Assembly (NCBI RefSeq): GCF_000378445.1
Contig: NZ_KB899703.1
Location: 1-64,000 of the forward strand
Direction of reading: 5' to 3'
From: Deinococcus aquatilis DSM 23025
GTDB lineage: Bacteria > Deinococcota > Deinococci > Deinococcales > Deinococcaceae
Length of the DNA stretch: 64,000 bases
The translations under genes and the position numbers were made by a program. Below the pieces are notes generated by a model, which did no database searches, had not been told where the DNA came from, and saw nothing but the letters and a program-made list of their open reading frames with translations. Within the stretch, counting starts at the first letter, position 1; every line of letters begins with the position of its first letter. This document shows, in pieces, positions 18,607-27,718 of the stretch.

Positions 18607-19962
18607 ATGACTATTTCACCGTCCAGAACGGATGAACTGTTGGCGCTGCGGGCAGCGGAAATCCCGCGTGGAGTGAGCAACGCGCACCCGGTGGTCGCGG
18701 CGCGGGCCGAGGGCGTGAGGCTGTGGGATATAGAAGGCCGGATGTACCACGACTGGGTGGGCGGTATCGGCGTGCTGAACGTGGGCCACAACCATCCCCA
18801 TGTGCTGGCCGCCGTGCGTGCCCAACTGGATCACTTCAGCCACACCTGTTTTCAGGTCGCCATGTACGAGCCTTATCTGCGGCTGGCGCAGCGCCTGAAT
18901 GCCCGTTTTCCCGGCGCGGCTTCGGGTGCGGCGACTTCCACCAAAACTCCCCCCGTTAAAACTCTTTTTCTGACCACCGGAGTCGAGGCCACCGAAAACG
19001 CCATCAAGATCGCCCGCAGCTTTACCGGGCGGCCCGCCGTGATCTCGTTTACCCACTCGTTTCACGGGCGCACCCTGCTGGGCATGACCCTGACCGGGAA
19101 AAAGGCGTACTACGCGCAGAATTTCGGCCCCTTTGCCCCCGACGTGTACCACGCCCCGTTTCCCTACGAGTACCGGGGCGTCAGCGTGGAGGCGGCGCTG
19201 GAGGGTCTGCAAGAGCTGTTCCGCACCACCGTAGACCCTTCCCGCGTGGCGGCCATCATTCTGGAACCCGTGCTGGGCGAAGGCGGATTCTTGGCCGCCC
19301 CCACCGCCTTCTTGCAGGCCCTGCGCGATATTTGCGACCTGCACGGCATCGTCTTTATTGCCGATGAAATTCAGAGCGGCGTGGGGCGCACAGGCAGTTT
19401 CTGGGCCATCGAGCAGAGCGGCGTGCAACCCGATCTGCTGACCTTTGCCAAGAGCATCGGCGGCGGCCTGCCCCTCTCGGGCGTCACGGGCAAGGCCGAG
19501 ATCATGGACGCTCCGGCCCCCGGCGGTCTGGGCGGCACCTACGCGGGCAATCCGCTGGCGTGCGCGGCAGGCATGGCGGTCATGGATTTATTTGATGATC
19601 CCGCCCTGCTGGCCCACTCGCAGCAGGTGGGTCAGCGCCTCACGGCAGCCTTCCTTGCTCTACAGGCCGAAGTGCCCGAAATTGGCGATGTGCGCGGCCT
19701 CGGCCCGATGGTCGCCATGGAATTTGTGCAAGGCAGCCAGACCCAAGGCACCCAGACCAAAGCGACACAGACCCGCGCCCCCGCCCCCGAACTGGCGACC
19801 CGCATCGTGGAAGCCGCCCGCCGCCGTGGACTGCTGCTGCTGAAGGCAGGCATGTACGGCAGCGTCATTCGCGTGCTGGTGCCCATTACCGTCACCTTTG
19901 AGGAACTGGAAGAAGGGCTGGTCATTTTGCGGGCGGCGGTGCTGGAGGCGGTGGGACGGTAA
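18607..19962 (+). CDS. gabT: class III aminotransferase, 4-aminobutyrate type
   Basis: 451 residues from ATG 18607, preceded by AAAGGGAGGG; upstream open frame inside pucR is ignored. This PLP enzyme moves the amino group of an omega-amine such as GABA to 2-oxoglutarate. Visible motifs are WVGGIGVLNVGHNHP, TTGVEATENAIKIAR (PLP phosphate loop), FIADEIQSGVGRTGSFWAIE with the cofactor-contacting Asp, and TFAKSIGGG with PLP lysine K282. A low-complexity SQTQGTQTKATQTR insertion lies near 377-392. A second, divergent class III aminotransferase follows, then a succinate-semialdehyde dehydrogenase, which supports GABA catabolism. The exact amine is not certain. Confidence 0.85.
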   Translation: MTISPSRTDELLALRAAEIPRGVSNAHPVVAARAEGVRLWDIEGRMYHDWVGGIGVLNVGHNHPHVLAAVRAQLDHFSHTCFQVAMYEPYLRLAQRLNARFPGAASGAATSTKTPPVKTLFLTTGVEATENAIKIARSFTGRPAVISFTHSFHGRTLLGMTLTGKKAYYAQNFGPFAPDVYHAPFPYEYRGVSVEAALEGLQELFRTTVDPSRVAAIILEPVLGEGGFLAAPTAFLQALRDICDLHGIVFIADEIQSGVGRTGSFWAIEQSGVQPDLLTFAKSIGGGLPLSGVTGKAEIMDAPAPGGLGGTYAGNPLACAAGMAVMDLFDDPALLAHSQQVGQRLTAAFLALQAEVPEIGDVRGLGPMVAMEFVQGSQTQGTQTKATQTRAPAPELATRIVEAARRRGLLLLKAGMYGSVIRVLVPITVTFEELEEGLVILRAAVLEAVGR

Positions 19963-19984
19963 CAAGCCAGAGATTGACGCTCCG

Positions 19985-20117
19985 TGCAAACCCCCCAGTC
20001 GGCTTTGCCGCCAGCCTTCCTTAAGGGGAGCGCAACATCTTTTGTCCTCCCCTCTCCTGCGGAGCTTTGCAAGTCTAAGGGGGGGCGTTGCACAGCAACG
20101 GGGGGGGGGTTCGCCTT
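19985..20117. repeat. probable small noncoding repeat / structured intergenic element
   Basis: The gap between the two aminotransferases holds a C-run (aaaccccccagtcggc) near its start and a G-run (acggggggggggttcgcc) at its end. Between them is an inner hairpin AGGGGAG / CTCCCCT. The nested arrangement, C/G-runs and palindromic inner part resemble the small dispersed intergenic repeats known in Deinococcus. Only one copy is in this window, so repetitiveness is not shown. Confidence 0.45.
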
Positions 20118-20146
20118 CCCACTCAACCCACACACAAGGAGTCCCC

Positions 20147-21529
20147 ATGACCCACATCCGACTGAAGACTGAAATTCCCGGCCCCAACAGCGTGGCCCTC
20201 CAGCAGCGGCGAGCAGCGGCGGTCAGCCGGGGACTGGGGCAGGCCAACGCCGTCGCCGTGCAGTCGGCGCGGGGTTCGCTTGTCACCGATGTAGACGGCA
20301 ATACCTTCATCGATCTGGCGGGCGGCATCGGCATGATGGCGGTAGGCCACAACCATCCCAGAGTGGTGGCGGCGGTGCAGGCGCAGGTGCAGGAGGCCAT
20401 TCATCCCTGTGCGCTGGTCACGAATTTCGAGGGTTATCCCGCGCTGGCCGAACGCCTGAACGCCCTGACCCCCGGCGACTTCCCCAAGAAGACCCTGCTC
20501 GCCAACGGCGGCGCGGAAGCCGTGGAAAACGCCGTGAAAATTGCGCGGGCTTACACCGGACGGGCGGGCGTGATCGTCTTCGAGGGCGCGTACCACGGGC
20601 GCACCAACCTTACGATGGCGATGACCTCCAAATACGGCCTGTTCAAGAAAGGCTTCGGGCCGTTTGCCCCGGAGGTCTACCGTCTCGCCTACCCCAACCC
20701 GTACCGCGCCCCCGAAGGCCTGAGCAGCGAGCAGTGGACCGATTGGTGTTGCTGGAACCTCGAAAACGCGCTGGTGGCGCACATTGACGGCTCGGCGCTG
20801 GCCTGCATCGTCATCGAACCGGTGATGGGCGAAGGCGGATTCATTCCCACGCCTGCCAAGTTTCTGCACAAAATCCGTGAAATCTGTGACCGCACCGGGG
20901 CCGTCATGATCGCTGACGAAATCCAGAGCGGCAGCGGGCGCACCGGGCGGCTGTACGCCATCGAACACGCGGGCGTAGTGCCCGATCTGCTGGTCAGTGC
21001 CAAGAGCCTGGGGGCCGGAACGCCCATCAGCGCCGTCACGGGCCGCGCCGAGATCATGGACGCGCCTCATCTGGGCGGCGTGGGCAGCACCTACGGCGGC
21101 AGTCCGGTGAGCTGTGCGGCGGCTCTGGCGGTGCTGGACATCCTGACCGAACCCGGCTTTCTGGAACAGGCCCAGATGATCGAGCGCGTGACCCGCGAGG
21201 TCTGGGAGGCGGTGCGCGGAGAGTTGCCCATCGGAGATATTCGCGGCGTGGGCGCGATGATGGCCGTGGAATTCGTCAAAGACCCGCACACCAAGGAGCC
21301 GTGGATGGACATGGTGGCCGCCGCCGTGCCGCTGGCCGTGGAGCGCGGCGTCTTGCTGATCCGGGCGGGCCTGTATTCCAACTGCCTGCGCTTTCTGCCC
21401 GCGCTGGACATTCCCGAAGAGGTCTTGCGCGAGGGCCTGAATGCCGTGGTAGACGCCGTGCGTGAGGCTTATGCCAAAGCTCGTCCCGCCGCCGCTGCCG
21501 AACTTCCAGCTTTAGCCGCCCCCGTATGA
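20147..21529 (+). CDS. class III aminotransferase, second GABA-type paralogue
   Basis: 460 residues from ATG 20147 (ACAAGGAG upstream). It has DLAGGIGMMAVGHNHPRV, NGGAEAVENAVKIAR, MIADEIQSGSGRTGRLYAIE and the PLP lysine K286 in SAKSLGAGTP. It is closer than the previous paralogue to bacterial 4-aminobutyrate/5-aminovalerate aminotransferases. Two different class III enzymes in one operon suggest two substrates (for example GABA and a diamine or aminovalerate), or an amine-to-pyruvate step. Its stop overlaps the start of the GNAT gene (ATGA). Confidence 0.85.
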   Translation: MTHIRLKTEIPGPNSVALQQRRAAAVSRGLGQANAVAVQSARGSLVTDVDGNTFIDLAGGIGMMAVGHNHPRVVAAVQAQVQEAIHPCALVTNFEGYPALAERLNALTPGDFPKKTLLANGGAEAVENAVKIARAYTGRAGVIVFEGAYHGRTNLTMAMTSKYGLFKKGFGPFAPEVYRLAYPNPYRAPEGLSSEQWTDWCCWNLENALVAHIDGSALACIVIEPVMGEGGFIPTPAKFLHKIREICDRTGAVMIADEIQSGSGRTGRLYAIEHAGVVPDLLVSAKSLGAGTPISAVTGRAEIMDAPHLGGVGSTYGGSPVSCAAALAVLDILTEPGFLEQAQMIERVTREVWEAVRGELPIGDIRGVGAMMAVEFVKDPHTKEPWMDMVAAAVPLAVERGVLLIRAGLYSNCLRFLPALDIPEEVLREGLNAVVDAVREAYAKARPAAAAELPALAAPV

Positions 21530-22239
21530 CCCAGCCCCAGACGACCCAGCCCCAGACGACCCCCACTGAGTATCAGGGCCGCCCCGTCCTGGCCGCCCGC
21601 AACGATGGCCGCTACGTGGTGGTGCAGGCGCAGGCCGCCGACGCCCCGGCACTCGAAGCCGTGCAGCGGGCCTGCTTTCCCGACCTCAGCGAATCAGAAC
21701 TGGCCACCGAGCGGCATTTCCTCTCGCATCAGGCACATTTCCCGGAAGGCCAACTGGCGGTGCTGGACACCCAAAATGGGCGTTTGGTGGCCTCCAGCAG
21801 CGATTTTCGGATGCGGGTGGATTTTGCCCACTATGCCCATTCGTACCTCGAAGAAACCGGCGACAACCTGTTTACCACCCACGATCCGCACGGAGACTGG
21901 CTGTACGGCGCAGACATCGGCGTACACCCGGACGCACGCGGGCAGGGGCTGGCAACGCTGCTGTACGGCGCACGTCATGACCTGATCCGCCGCCTGAACC
22001 TGCGCGGGCATGTGGCCGGAGCGATGCCCAAAGGTTACGGCGCGGTGTGCGACACGCTGTCTATAGAGCAGTACGTGATGGAAGTCATTCGCAACGAGCG
22101 GGCCGACCCGGTGCTGAGCGTGCAGCTCAAGCGCGGGTACGGCGTCTGGGGCATCATTCCCGATTATCTGGAAGATGAATCGTGCGGCAATCACGGCGTG
22201 TTTATCGTGTGGCGCAACCGGAGTCATCAAGCCCTGTGA
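21526..22239 (+). CDS. GNAT family N-acetyltransferase
   Basis: 237 residues. The acetyl-CoA binding core is ADIGVHPDARGQGLATLLYG, followed by RRLNLRGHVAGAMPKGY. The C-terminal VLSVQLKRGYGVWGIIPDYL and DESCGNHGVF resemble the GNAT domain that in other bacteria is fused to a carbon-nitrogen hydrolase; here it stands alone. The N terminus holds a 15-bp tandem repeat that encodes TQPQTTQPQTTP. The gene overlaps both neighbours by 4 bp. It may acetylate the amine handled by the pathway; this is inference. Confidence 0.8.
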   Translation: MTQPQTTQPQTTPTEYQGRPVLAARNDGRYVVVQAQAADAPALEAVQRACFPDLSESELATERHFLSHQAHFPEGQLAVLDTQNGRLVASSSDFRMRVDFAHYAHSYLEETGDNLFTTHDPHGDWLYGADIGVHPDARGQGLATLLYGARHDLIRRLNLRGHVAGAMPKGYGAVCDTLSIEQYVMEVIRNERADPVLSVQLKRGYGVWGIIPDYLEDESCGNHGVFIVWRNRSHQAL

Positions 22240-23813
22240 GCCAGCCTGCTGCCACCATCTATACGGGCGGCCCCATCTACCCGCAGGCCGATGGGCAGGC
22301 TGTAGACGCCCTCGCCGTGCGTGGTGGGCGCGTGCTGGCCGCTGGTTCAGTGGAGGAAGCGCGGGCCGCCGCCGGGGCCGACTTCCTCACCCACGATCTG
22401 GGCGGAGATACCCTGCTTCCCGGCCTCACCGACGCGCATGTGCATGTCTGGAAGGTAGGGCAACTCCGCACCACCCTGCTGGATCTGCGCGAAACCCAGT
22501 CTGCCGAAGAATTCGCGGCGCTGGTGCGGGCGCGGCATCAGCAGTTGCCTCCCGGCGAATGGTTGTGGGGGCGAGGCTGGAACGAGGCGCGGCAGGGATT
22601 CATTCCAGACCGCGCCCTGCTGGACGCCCTCGCCCCCGGACGGCCCGTACTGCTGACCCGCACCTGTGCCCACATTCACGCCGTCAGCACGCGGGCGCTG
22701 GAGGCGGCGGGCATCGGCCCCGGCACGCCCGCACCCCCCGGCGGAGAGCTGGATTACGCGGCGGGCCGCCTCACCGAAACGGCGTACGGCCTCGTCTACG
22801 GCGCGATGCCCACCCCCACGCAGGCCCAGTTCGAGGCGTGGATTCTGGCGGGCCTCACCTACCTGAAGTCGCTGGGCCTGACCGCCGTGACCGATCCTGC
22901 CGTGGACGCGCCCCTGTACGCCGCTTACCGGGCACTCGACGCAGCGGGCAGGCTGCCCATCCGGGTCAATCTGCTGTATATCCGCAGGCCCGACGGCGGT
23001 TCCGAGACCCTGCCCCTGCCCGAAAAATACCTTTCAGATCGGCTGCGCTGCGACAGCGTCAAGTTCTTCCTGGATGGCGGCCTCAGCGGGGCAACGGCGG
23101 CGGTCAGCGTGCCTTACCTTGGCCTCACGCCGCCCAATCACGGTGTGCTGCGCTTTGGTTCCGCCGATCTGTACGAACTGGCTTGCGAAGCCCATGTCAG
23201 CGGCTTTCACATCGGCGCACACGCGATTGGAGACCGGGCGCTGGATCAACTGCTGGCGGTGTATGCCCGCCTGAACGCGGAGCATCCCGGCGGGCCGCGT
23301 CACCGCATCGAACATTTCGGGTTGCCCTCGGCCCAGCATCTGCAACAGGCCCGCGCCCTGAGTGTGATCGCCGTGCCACAGCCGATTTTTCTGCACGAAC
23401 TCCGCGCCAACTATGACCGCTATATTCCGCCCGAGCTGGCGGGGCAGGTCTTTCCGCTGCGGGCCATGTTCGGCGCGGAACTGGATGTGGCCTTTTCCAG
23501 CGACGGCCCCGTCGTGCGCGAACTGCGGCCCCTGGCGGGCGTGCAGGCGGCGGTCAGTGAGGCGTACGTGCCCGGAATGAACGTCACATTGGCGCAGGCA
23601 CTGGGCGCGTATACCCACGGCGGCGCGGTGGCGCACGGCGACTCGCACGAACGCGGCAGCCTGCGTCCGGGGTTCCGGGCCGACCTCACGCGCCTACACG
23701 CCGATCCGTTTCATACTGAAGTCCACCTGCTGTCCGACCTTCCCGTACACGGCGCAATTCTTGCCGACCATTCTATTTCCGGCGCACCAGTGGCCGAAAG
23801 TGAGACAACATGA
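22236..23813 (+). CDS. amidohydrolase 3 family metal-dependent hydrolase (YtcJ-like)
   Basis: 525 residues starting at GTG 22236, which overlaps the preceding TGA as GTGA. The N terminus, ATIYTGGPIYPQADGQAVDA, and TLLPGLTDAHVHVWK with the HxH metal pair are typical, as are GFHIGAHAIGDRALDQLLA and HRIEHFGLP. It ends with SLRPGFRADLTRLHADPF. The family hydrolyses amides or formylated amines with one or two divalent metals. In this operon it may release an amine from an N-acyl substrate. It is not obviously exported. Confidence 0.85.
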   Translation: MSQPAATIYTGGPIYPQADGQAVDALAVRGGRVLAAGSVEEARAAAGADFLTHDLGGDTLLPGLTDAHVHVWKVGQLRTTLLDLRETQSAEEFAALVRARHQQLPPGEWLWGRGWNEARQGFIPDRALLDALAPGRPVLLTRTCAHIHAVSTRALEAAGIGPGTPAPPGGELDYAAGRLTETAYGLVYGAMPTPTQAQFEAWILAGLTYLKSLGLTAVTDPAVDAPLYAAYRALDAAGRLPIRVNLLYIRRPDGGSETLPLPEKYLSDRLRCDSVKFFLDGGLSGATAAVSVPYLGLTPPNHGVLRFGSADLYELACEAHVSGFHIGAHAIGDRALDQLLAVYARLNAEHPGGPRHRIEHFGLPSAQHLQQARALSVIAVPQPIFLHELRANYDRYIPPELAGQVFPLRAMFGAELDVAFSSDGPVVRELRPLAGVQAAVSEAYVPGMNVTLAQALGAYTHGGAVAHGDSHERGSLRPGFRADLTRLHADPFHTEVHLLSDLPVHGAILADHSISGAPVAESETT

Positions 23814-25282
23814 CCACCCAGACCAATCCAACCCCGGCTCTGCTGAACGATCCCGTCACCCGTACCCGCGCCTATTTTGACGGCGAATGGCGCAGCACGC
23901 CCGACACCTTCGACGTGATTCATCCCGGTACGCTAGAAAGCATCGGCGCGGTGGCCGACTGCACCGCCGACGACGCGAAGCGGGCCATAGACGCCGCCGA
24001 AGTGGCCCTGAAAACGTGGCGCAAGGTCAATCCCTACGAGCGCGGCAAGATTTTGCGCCGCTGGAACGACCTGATGTTCGTGCACAAGGAAGAACTGGCC
24101 CGCCTGATGACGCTGGAAATGGGCAAGCCGATCACCGAAACGCGGGGCGAGGTGCATTACGCCGCCAGCTTTATCGAGTGGTGTGCCGAGGAAGCCGGAC
24201 GCATCAGCGGCGAGCGCGTCAGCATGCGCTTTGACCGCAAGCGCGGCCTGACCTCCAGCGAACCCGTGGGCATCGTGTACGCCGTGACTCCCTGGAATTT
24301 TCCGGCGGGCATGATCACGCGCAAGGCGGCTCCGGCGCTGGCGGCGGGCTGCGTCATGATTCTCAAGCCTGCCGAACAAAGCCCCATGACGGCGCTGTAT
24401 CTGGCCGAACTGTGGCTGGAAGCGGGCGGCCCCGCCAACACCTTCCAGGTTCTGCCCACCAACGATGCCGCCGCCTTCACCGCGCCCTTTATGGCCGATG
24501 AGCGGGTCCGCAAAGTCACCTTTACGGGCAGCACCGCCGTGGGCCGTCTGCTGTACACGCAGGCCGCCAAGACCATCAAGCGCGTCTCGCTGGAACTCGG
24601 CGGACACGCCCCTTTCCTCGTGTTTGCCGATGCCGACCTCGATAAAGCGGCGCGGGAAGTGGTGGGCAGCAAGTTCAGAAACGCGGGCCAGACCTGCATC
24701 AGCACCAACCGCGTGTACGTGCAGCGCGAGGTGGCCGAAGAGTTCACCCGCATTCTCAGTGAAAAGACCGCCCAACTGATCCTCGGTGATCCCCTGCTGG
24801 ACAGCACCAGCGTCGGCCCTGTCGTCGAGCAGGCCGGACTGGACAAGGTGCAGGCACAGGTACAGGACGCACTGGAACGCGGCGCAACCGCTGTGGTGGG
24901 CGGCGCCATCGATCACGGTCTGTTCTTCCAGCCCACCGTGCTGACCAATGTGGCCCCTGACAGCCTGATCCTGCGGGAAGAGACCTTTGGCCCGGTGGCC
25001 CCCATCGTCATTTTCGATACCGAGGAGGAGGGCCTGCGCCTTGCCAACGACAGCGAATACGGGCTGGCCGCCTATGCCTACACCCGCGATCTGGGCCGAG
25101 CATGGCGCGTGGCCGAGGCGCTGGAATACGGCATCGTGGGCATCAACGACGGCGTACCGAGTGCCGCCGCGCCGCACGTTCCCTTCGGCGGCATGAAAAA
25201 CAGCGGTGTGGGCCGCGAGGGTGGGCACTGGGGCCTAGAGGAATATCTGGAAACCAAGTTCATCAGCATGGGCATCGACTGA
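23810..25282 (+). CDS. gabD: NAD(P)-dependent succinate-semialdehyde dehydrogenase
   Basis: 490 residues, usual length. Aldehyde dehydrogenase fold with AVTPWNFPAGMITRKAAPAL, catalytic E262 in LELGGHAP, and catalytic C296 in NAGQTCISTNRVYV, a context typical of succinate-semialdehyde dehydrogenases. It oxidises succinic semialdehyde made by the upstream aminotransferases to succinate for the TCA cycle. ATG overlaps the upstream stop (ATGA), and a strong terminator follows, so it closes the operon. A related semialdehyde such as glutaric is also possible. Confidence 0.9.
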   Translation: MTTQTNPTPALLNDPVTRTRAYFDGEWRSTPDTFDVIHPGTLESIGAVADCTADDAKRAIDAAEVALKTWRKVNPYERGKILRRWNDLMFVHKEELARLMTLEMGKPITETRGEVHYAASFIEWCAEEAGRISGERVSMRFDRKRGLTSSEPVGIVYAVTPWNFPAGMITRKAAPALAAGCVMILKPAEQSPMTALYLAELWLEAGGPANTFQVLPTNDAAAFTAPFMADERVRKVTFTGSTAVGRLLYTQAAKTIKRVSLELGGHAPFLVFADADLDKAAREVVGSKFRNAGQTCISTNRVYVQREVAEEFTRILSEKTAQLILGDPLLDSTSVGPVVEQAGLDKVQAQVQDALERGATAVVGGAIDHGLFFQPTVLTNVAPDSLILREETFGPVAPIVIFDTEEEGLRLANDSEYGLAAYAYTRDLGRAWRVAEALEYGIVGINDGVPSAAAPHVPFGGMKNSGVGREGGHWGLEEYLETKFISMGID

Positions 25283-25335
25283 GTTGCTCGTCTGAGTTGG
25301 AGCACGTCTGGTAGGGTCTTGAGCCTCTCAACAAC

Positions 25336-25372
25336 TGGATGCAGCGGCAGAGCAGGAGAGCCGCTGCATCCA
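25336..25372 (+). terminator. terminator of the GABA-type operon
   Basis: Perfect 13-bp stem TGGATGCAGCGGC / GCCGCTGCATCCA with an 11-nt loop, 54 bp after gabD. Confidence 0.85.
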
Positions 25373-25653
25373 AATATCATGAGAGCGTGCGATACTTGGA
25401 TTTGACGGTAGATTCGGTGCGTCGTTCCGAACTACTCCTCTGAACTCATTTCGTTCGTCTGAAGCGGCAGAGATGCTCTCCGCTCCTCTTTTTACGCGCC
25501 TATTCCACAACAAGCTGTCAAGGCGTTTTCAGGGCTGGTCGGGTTTCACGCCCGCGGCTCCGTAAGCAGCGTCGGTTGAGCCGGTTTGCCCACGCCGCCT
25601 TTCGTCCACCCCACATTTGTCTCACTCCCACTATTTCACATTGGAGTTTCCCC
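25373..25653. other. intergenic stretch without recognised gene
   Basis: About 280 bases, more AT-rich than the flanking genes. I see no ORF with a ribosome site and no clear promoter. Confidence 0.5.
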
Positions 25654-25965
25654 ATGTTGACCCTTCAAGGCAAGTACCACGTCGCACAAAACAAGCGCCT
25701 CACCATTCTGGCCGAGGCAACCGCCAATCAGCCCATTCCCCTCGCTGTGGATATTGACGCCCTGCGGAATGCCTGCGCCGATACCGGACGCTGCGACCTG
25801 TACGTGATGACCCAGCACGGTCTGATGCAGGGCACCCTGGTCGAGAAGCGCCCCATGAAATTTAACCTCGGTTCCTACGAGGGTCACCTGTCCTTCCTGC
25901 CCGCCGACAAGAAGGCCGAGCATGTGGCGGCCACCGCAGCACGCACGCTGCAACATCAGGGCTAA
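25654..25965 (+). CDS. small conserved-looking protein of unknown function
   Basis: 103 residues from ATG 25654 with TTGGAG upstream. Soluble, with mixed alpha/beta character: MLTLQGKYHVAQNKRLTILA, a central DIDALRNACADTGRCDLYVM and a basic C terminus. No family was recognised. Its own terminator follows immediately, so it is probably a single-gene transcript and not part of the GABA operon. Confidence 0.7.
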   Translation: MLTLQGKYHVAQNKRLTILAEATANQPIPLAVDIDALRNACADTGRCDLYVMTQHGLMQGTLVEKRPMKFNLGSYEGHLSFLPADKKAEHVAATAARTLQHQG

Positions 25966-25998
25966 AGCAAATTTCTATCTGAATCCATCAATTCCAGA

Positions 25999-26036
25999 AG
26001 CAGGTGATCCCGTCAAAAGGGTCGCCTGCTTTTCTT
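25999..26036 (+). terminator. intrinsic terminator with T-tract
   Basis: AGCAGGTGATCC, an 8-nt loop and GGGTCGCCTGCT form a 12-bp stem with wobble pairs and one A-C mismatch, followed by TTTTCTTG. It ends the small gene at 25654. Confidence 0.85.
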
Positions 26037-26293
26037 GTTCTGTGATGGTCCACTTCATCCTATTGATCTAAAGGTCATCTTTATAAAAGCTGCCAGCACT
26101 TTCAGCCATTTGCCTCATTTCGCGCTCTGCGGTCATGAGATTATCTGTAGGTCGGAGGAAAGCGAATCAGCCTTCATTCAAACCGGATATTTTAACTGAC
26201 TTGAGGGCCAATCCTTATGCAATTGCGGCAAAGAAAGAAGGACAATGATCTGGAATTCAGCATCAGGCTGGTGCAACCTCAGAGGCCCTGTTG

Positions 26294-27718
26294 ATGCCGC
26301 CCCTGCTGAGGCTGGACCGGGGTACCCTGGTCATGAAAGACCCGCCCGCAATCTTGAAAGAGCTGTTTCAGTGGGATGAACGCAGCCAGTCCTGGCGTGC
26401 TCCGGGCCGCGCCTACCGCGCCGTGATGGAAACCCTGAAGCGCGAAAACATCAGCGTGACCGATGAAGCCAGCGCCTTTGAGAAGCTGGAACTGGTGTAT
26501 GGGCGCGAGGTCCAGCCCTATCCTCACCAGACCGGAGCCTTGCAGGAATGGAAGCGGGCCGGGCGGCAGGGTGTGGTGGTGTTGCCCACGGGGGCAGGCA
26601 AAACGCTGGTGGCCCACCTCGCCCTGCGCGATACGCCCCGCAGCGCCCTGATCTGTGTGCCCACGCTGGACCTGTTGCAGCAGTGGTATTCGGGCCTGGT
26701 GGCGGCCTTTCCCGATGCCAATGTGGGCGTATTGGGCGGCGGCAGCCACGACGAAACCCCGCTGCTGGTCAGCACCTACGATTCGGCGGCCATCCACGCC
26801 GAAACCCTCGCCGGACGCTACGCCCTGCACGTCTACGACGAGGTTCATCACCTGCCCTCCGACTGGACGCGGGTGGTGGCCGAGATGGGTTTGGCCCCCT
26901 ACCGCCTCGGTCTGACGGCCACTCCCAAACGCAGCGACGGGCGTGAGCGCGATCTGGACACGCTGGTGGGGCCGGTGGTGTATCAGCGCCGACCCGAAGA
27001 CCTGTCGGGCGGCACGTTGGCCGATTACCGGGAAGTCGTGATCCGCGTGCGCCTGAGCCAGCACGAGCAGCAGCGCTACGACGAACTGATCGCCCACCGA
27101 AACCACTTTTTGCGCCTGTCGGGCATTCAGTTGGGCAGTATCGAGGGTTGGAAACAGTTTGTGATGGGCAGCGGCACGCCGCAGGGCCGCAGCGCGATGC
27201 TGGCCCACCGCGAGGCCCGCAGCCTCGCCTACGGCACCGAGGGCAAACTGCGCGTGCTGGAAGAAGTCCTGGCGAATCATCCCGACGCCCGCACCCTGAT
27301 CTTTACCGACGACAACGCCACCGTGTACCGGGTCAGCCGTGAATTTCTAATTCCGGCCCTGACGCACCAGACGCCCACCAAGGAGCGCCACGCCCTGCTG
27401 GAAAAGTTCAGAGACGGCACCTACCGCGTGCTGGTCACCAGCCGGGTGCTGAACGAGGGCGTGGATGTGCCCGAAGCCAGCGTGGCCGTCGTGCTGTCCG
27501 GCACGGCCACCGAGCGCGAACATATCCAGCGTCTCGGGCGGATTCTGCGGCGGGCAGAAGGCAAAAATGCCGTGCTGTACGAGGTCATTACCGAGGGTAC
27601 CAGCGAAGAACGGGTCAGCCAGCAGCGGCGCGGGCAGTGGAAGCCGGGAGGCGGGCAGGCGCGGGAGCCAGCAGCCCACGAAGCCAGTATCTGGGAGAAC
27701 CTGAATGCTCCCCACTGA
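26294..27718 (+). CDS. XPB-like superfamily 2 DNA helicase
   Basis: 474 residues. Motif I is PTGAGKT at 98-104, motif II DEVH at 182-185, motif III LTATPKR. The C-terminal RecA domain has RTLIFTDDNATVYRVSREFL, VTSRVLNEGVDVP and HIQRLGRILRRAEGKN. QPYPHQTGALQEW is the Q-motif region. The architecture matches archaeal/bacterial XPB helicases, which unwind DNA around lesions or at forks. The downstream gene overlaps it by 14 bp and encodes a Bax1 (DUF790) nuclease, the known partner of archaeal XPB. The pair is therefore probably a helicase-nuclease repair machine. Confidence 0.88.
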   Translation: MPPLLRLDRGTLVMKDPPAILKELFQWDERSQSWRAPGRAYRAVMETLKRENISVTDEASAFEKLELVYGREVQPYPHQTGALQEWKRAGRQGVVVLPTGAGKTLVAHLALRDTPRSALICVPTLDLLQQWYSGLVAAFPDANVGVLGGGSHDETPLLVSTYDSAAIHAETLAGRYALHVYDEVHHLPSDWTRVVAEMGLAPYRLGLTATPKRSDGRERDLDTLVGPVVYQRRPEDLSGGTLADYREVVIRVRLSQHEQQRYDELIAHRNHFLRLSGIQLGSIEGWKQFVMGSGTPQGRSAMLAHREARSLAYGTEGKLRVLEEVLANHPDARTLIFTDDNATVYRVSREFLIPALTHQTPTKERHALLEKFRDGTYRVLVTSRVLNEGVDVPEASVAVVLSGTATEREHIQRLGRILRRAEGKNAVLYEVITEGTSEERVSQQRRGQWKPGGGQAREPAAHEASIWENLNAPH

